Assembly: GCA_029215795.1 (NCBI GenBank)
Contig: JARDYH010000001.1
Coordinates: 356,772,154 to 356,836,153 of the forward strand
Origin: Anniella stebbinsi
Taxonomy: Eukaryota; Chordata; Lepidosauria; Squamata; Anniellidae
Length of the DNA stretch: 64,000 nt
Direction: 5' to 3'
In this document: positions 63,893-64,000 of the stretch, in pieces
Position numbering within the stretch: the first letter of the stretch is position 1
How the letters are laid out: each line of letters begins with the position of its first letter
Notes under the pieces: model-generated
Database searches by the model: none
Told to the model about the DNA's origin: nothing
What the model saw: only the letters and a program-made list of their open reading frames with translations
Made by a program: the position numbers and the translations under genes

Positions 63893-64000
63893 AACATTTG
63901 AAGAGCTGTCAGAGGACAGTCCTCTCTTTGAAGGTGTCCTCCATTTGAAGAATTGTTCGGTCCAAGTCCAGTTTAAAGACCCATAAGAAGGGACAGCAGC
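63893..64000. repeat. Unnamed dispersed repeat, copy 2
   Basis: ATTTGAAGAGCTGTCAGAGG, CATTTGAAGAATTG, CAGTTTAAAGACCCATAAGA parallel the copy at 36177-36290. Continues beyond the window. Confidence 0.5.

Overview
This window reads as intergenic and intronic DNA of a non-avian reptile, most likely a squamate (lizard-like). The evidence is the repeat content: many CR1 LINE fragments of at least two types, including one 3' end with the ATTCTATG octamer repeat; L2-type LINE 3' ends with ATT/TTTA tails; CORE/MIR-like and tRNA-headed SINEs; and a dense set of palindromic non-autonomous DNA transposons. No prokaryotic features (operons, CRISPR, ribosome binding sites) are present. Species cannot be named from the sequence alone.

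One host protein-coding gene is supported. It is a two-coding-exon gene on the + strand encoding an LBH-domain protein (LBH-like, about 100 aa). Exon A (32654-32740) encodes MTEVMNTREPVMEEF...STSQ. After a 6.4-kb intron, exon B (39125-39340) encodes [12 protein letters not shown]...[11 protein letters not shown]...[10 protein letters not shown]... and the stop. Both splice sites are phase 0 and sit where LBH has its intron. An upstream non-coding exon and the true 3' end were not identified; 48301-48955 is a weak candidate for a 3'-terminal exon.

Layout. 1-8.6 kb: mostly unassigned sequence with a polypyrimidine-carrying hAT-like MITE (2.8-3.3 kb), a short hAT MITE and CR1 scraps. 8.6-11.8 kb: a long CR1 copy with decayed reverse transcriptase, split by a younger L2-type LINE in the opposite orientation that keeps a 290-codon uninterrupted ORF. 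12-32 kb: CR1, L2-type, SINE and MITE mosaic, with several nested insertions. 32.6-39.3 kb: the LBH-like gene; its intron carries two copies of a 320-bp palindromic hAT MITE, one inside a larger palindromic element. 39.4-40.0 kb: a palindromic element carrying five 39-bp tandem units, starting about 120 bp after the stop codon. 40-51 kb: L2-type debris, four more copies of the 320-bp MITE (one with a perfect 8-bp target-site duplication), and AT-rich low-repeat stretches. 51-53.3 kb: an old CR1 split by a 747-bp GC-rich hAT-type MITE. 53-64 kb: more CR1, SINE and MITE mosaic, including a CR1 inside a SINE and a palindromic MITE inside another repeat.

Apart from the LBH-like exons, the longer open frames are transposon remnants, simple-repeat translations or chance ORFs. 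The most informative material is the nested-insertion record and the target-site duplications, which allow several unnamed palindromic families to be placed tentatively in the hAT or PIF/Harbinger superfamilies.
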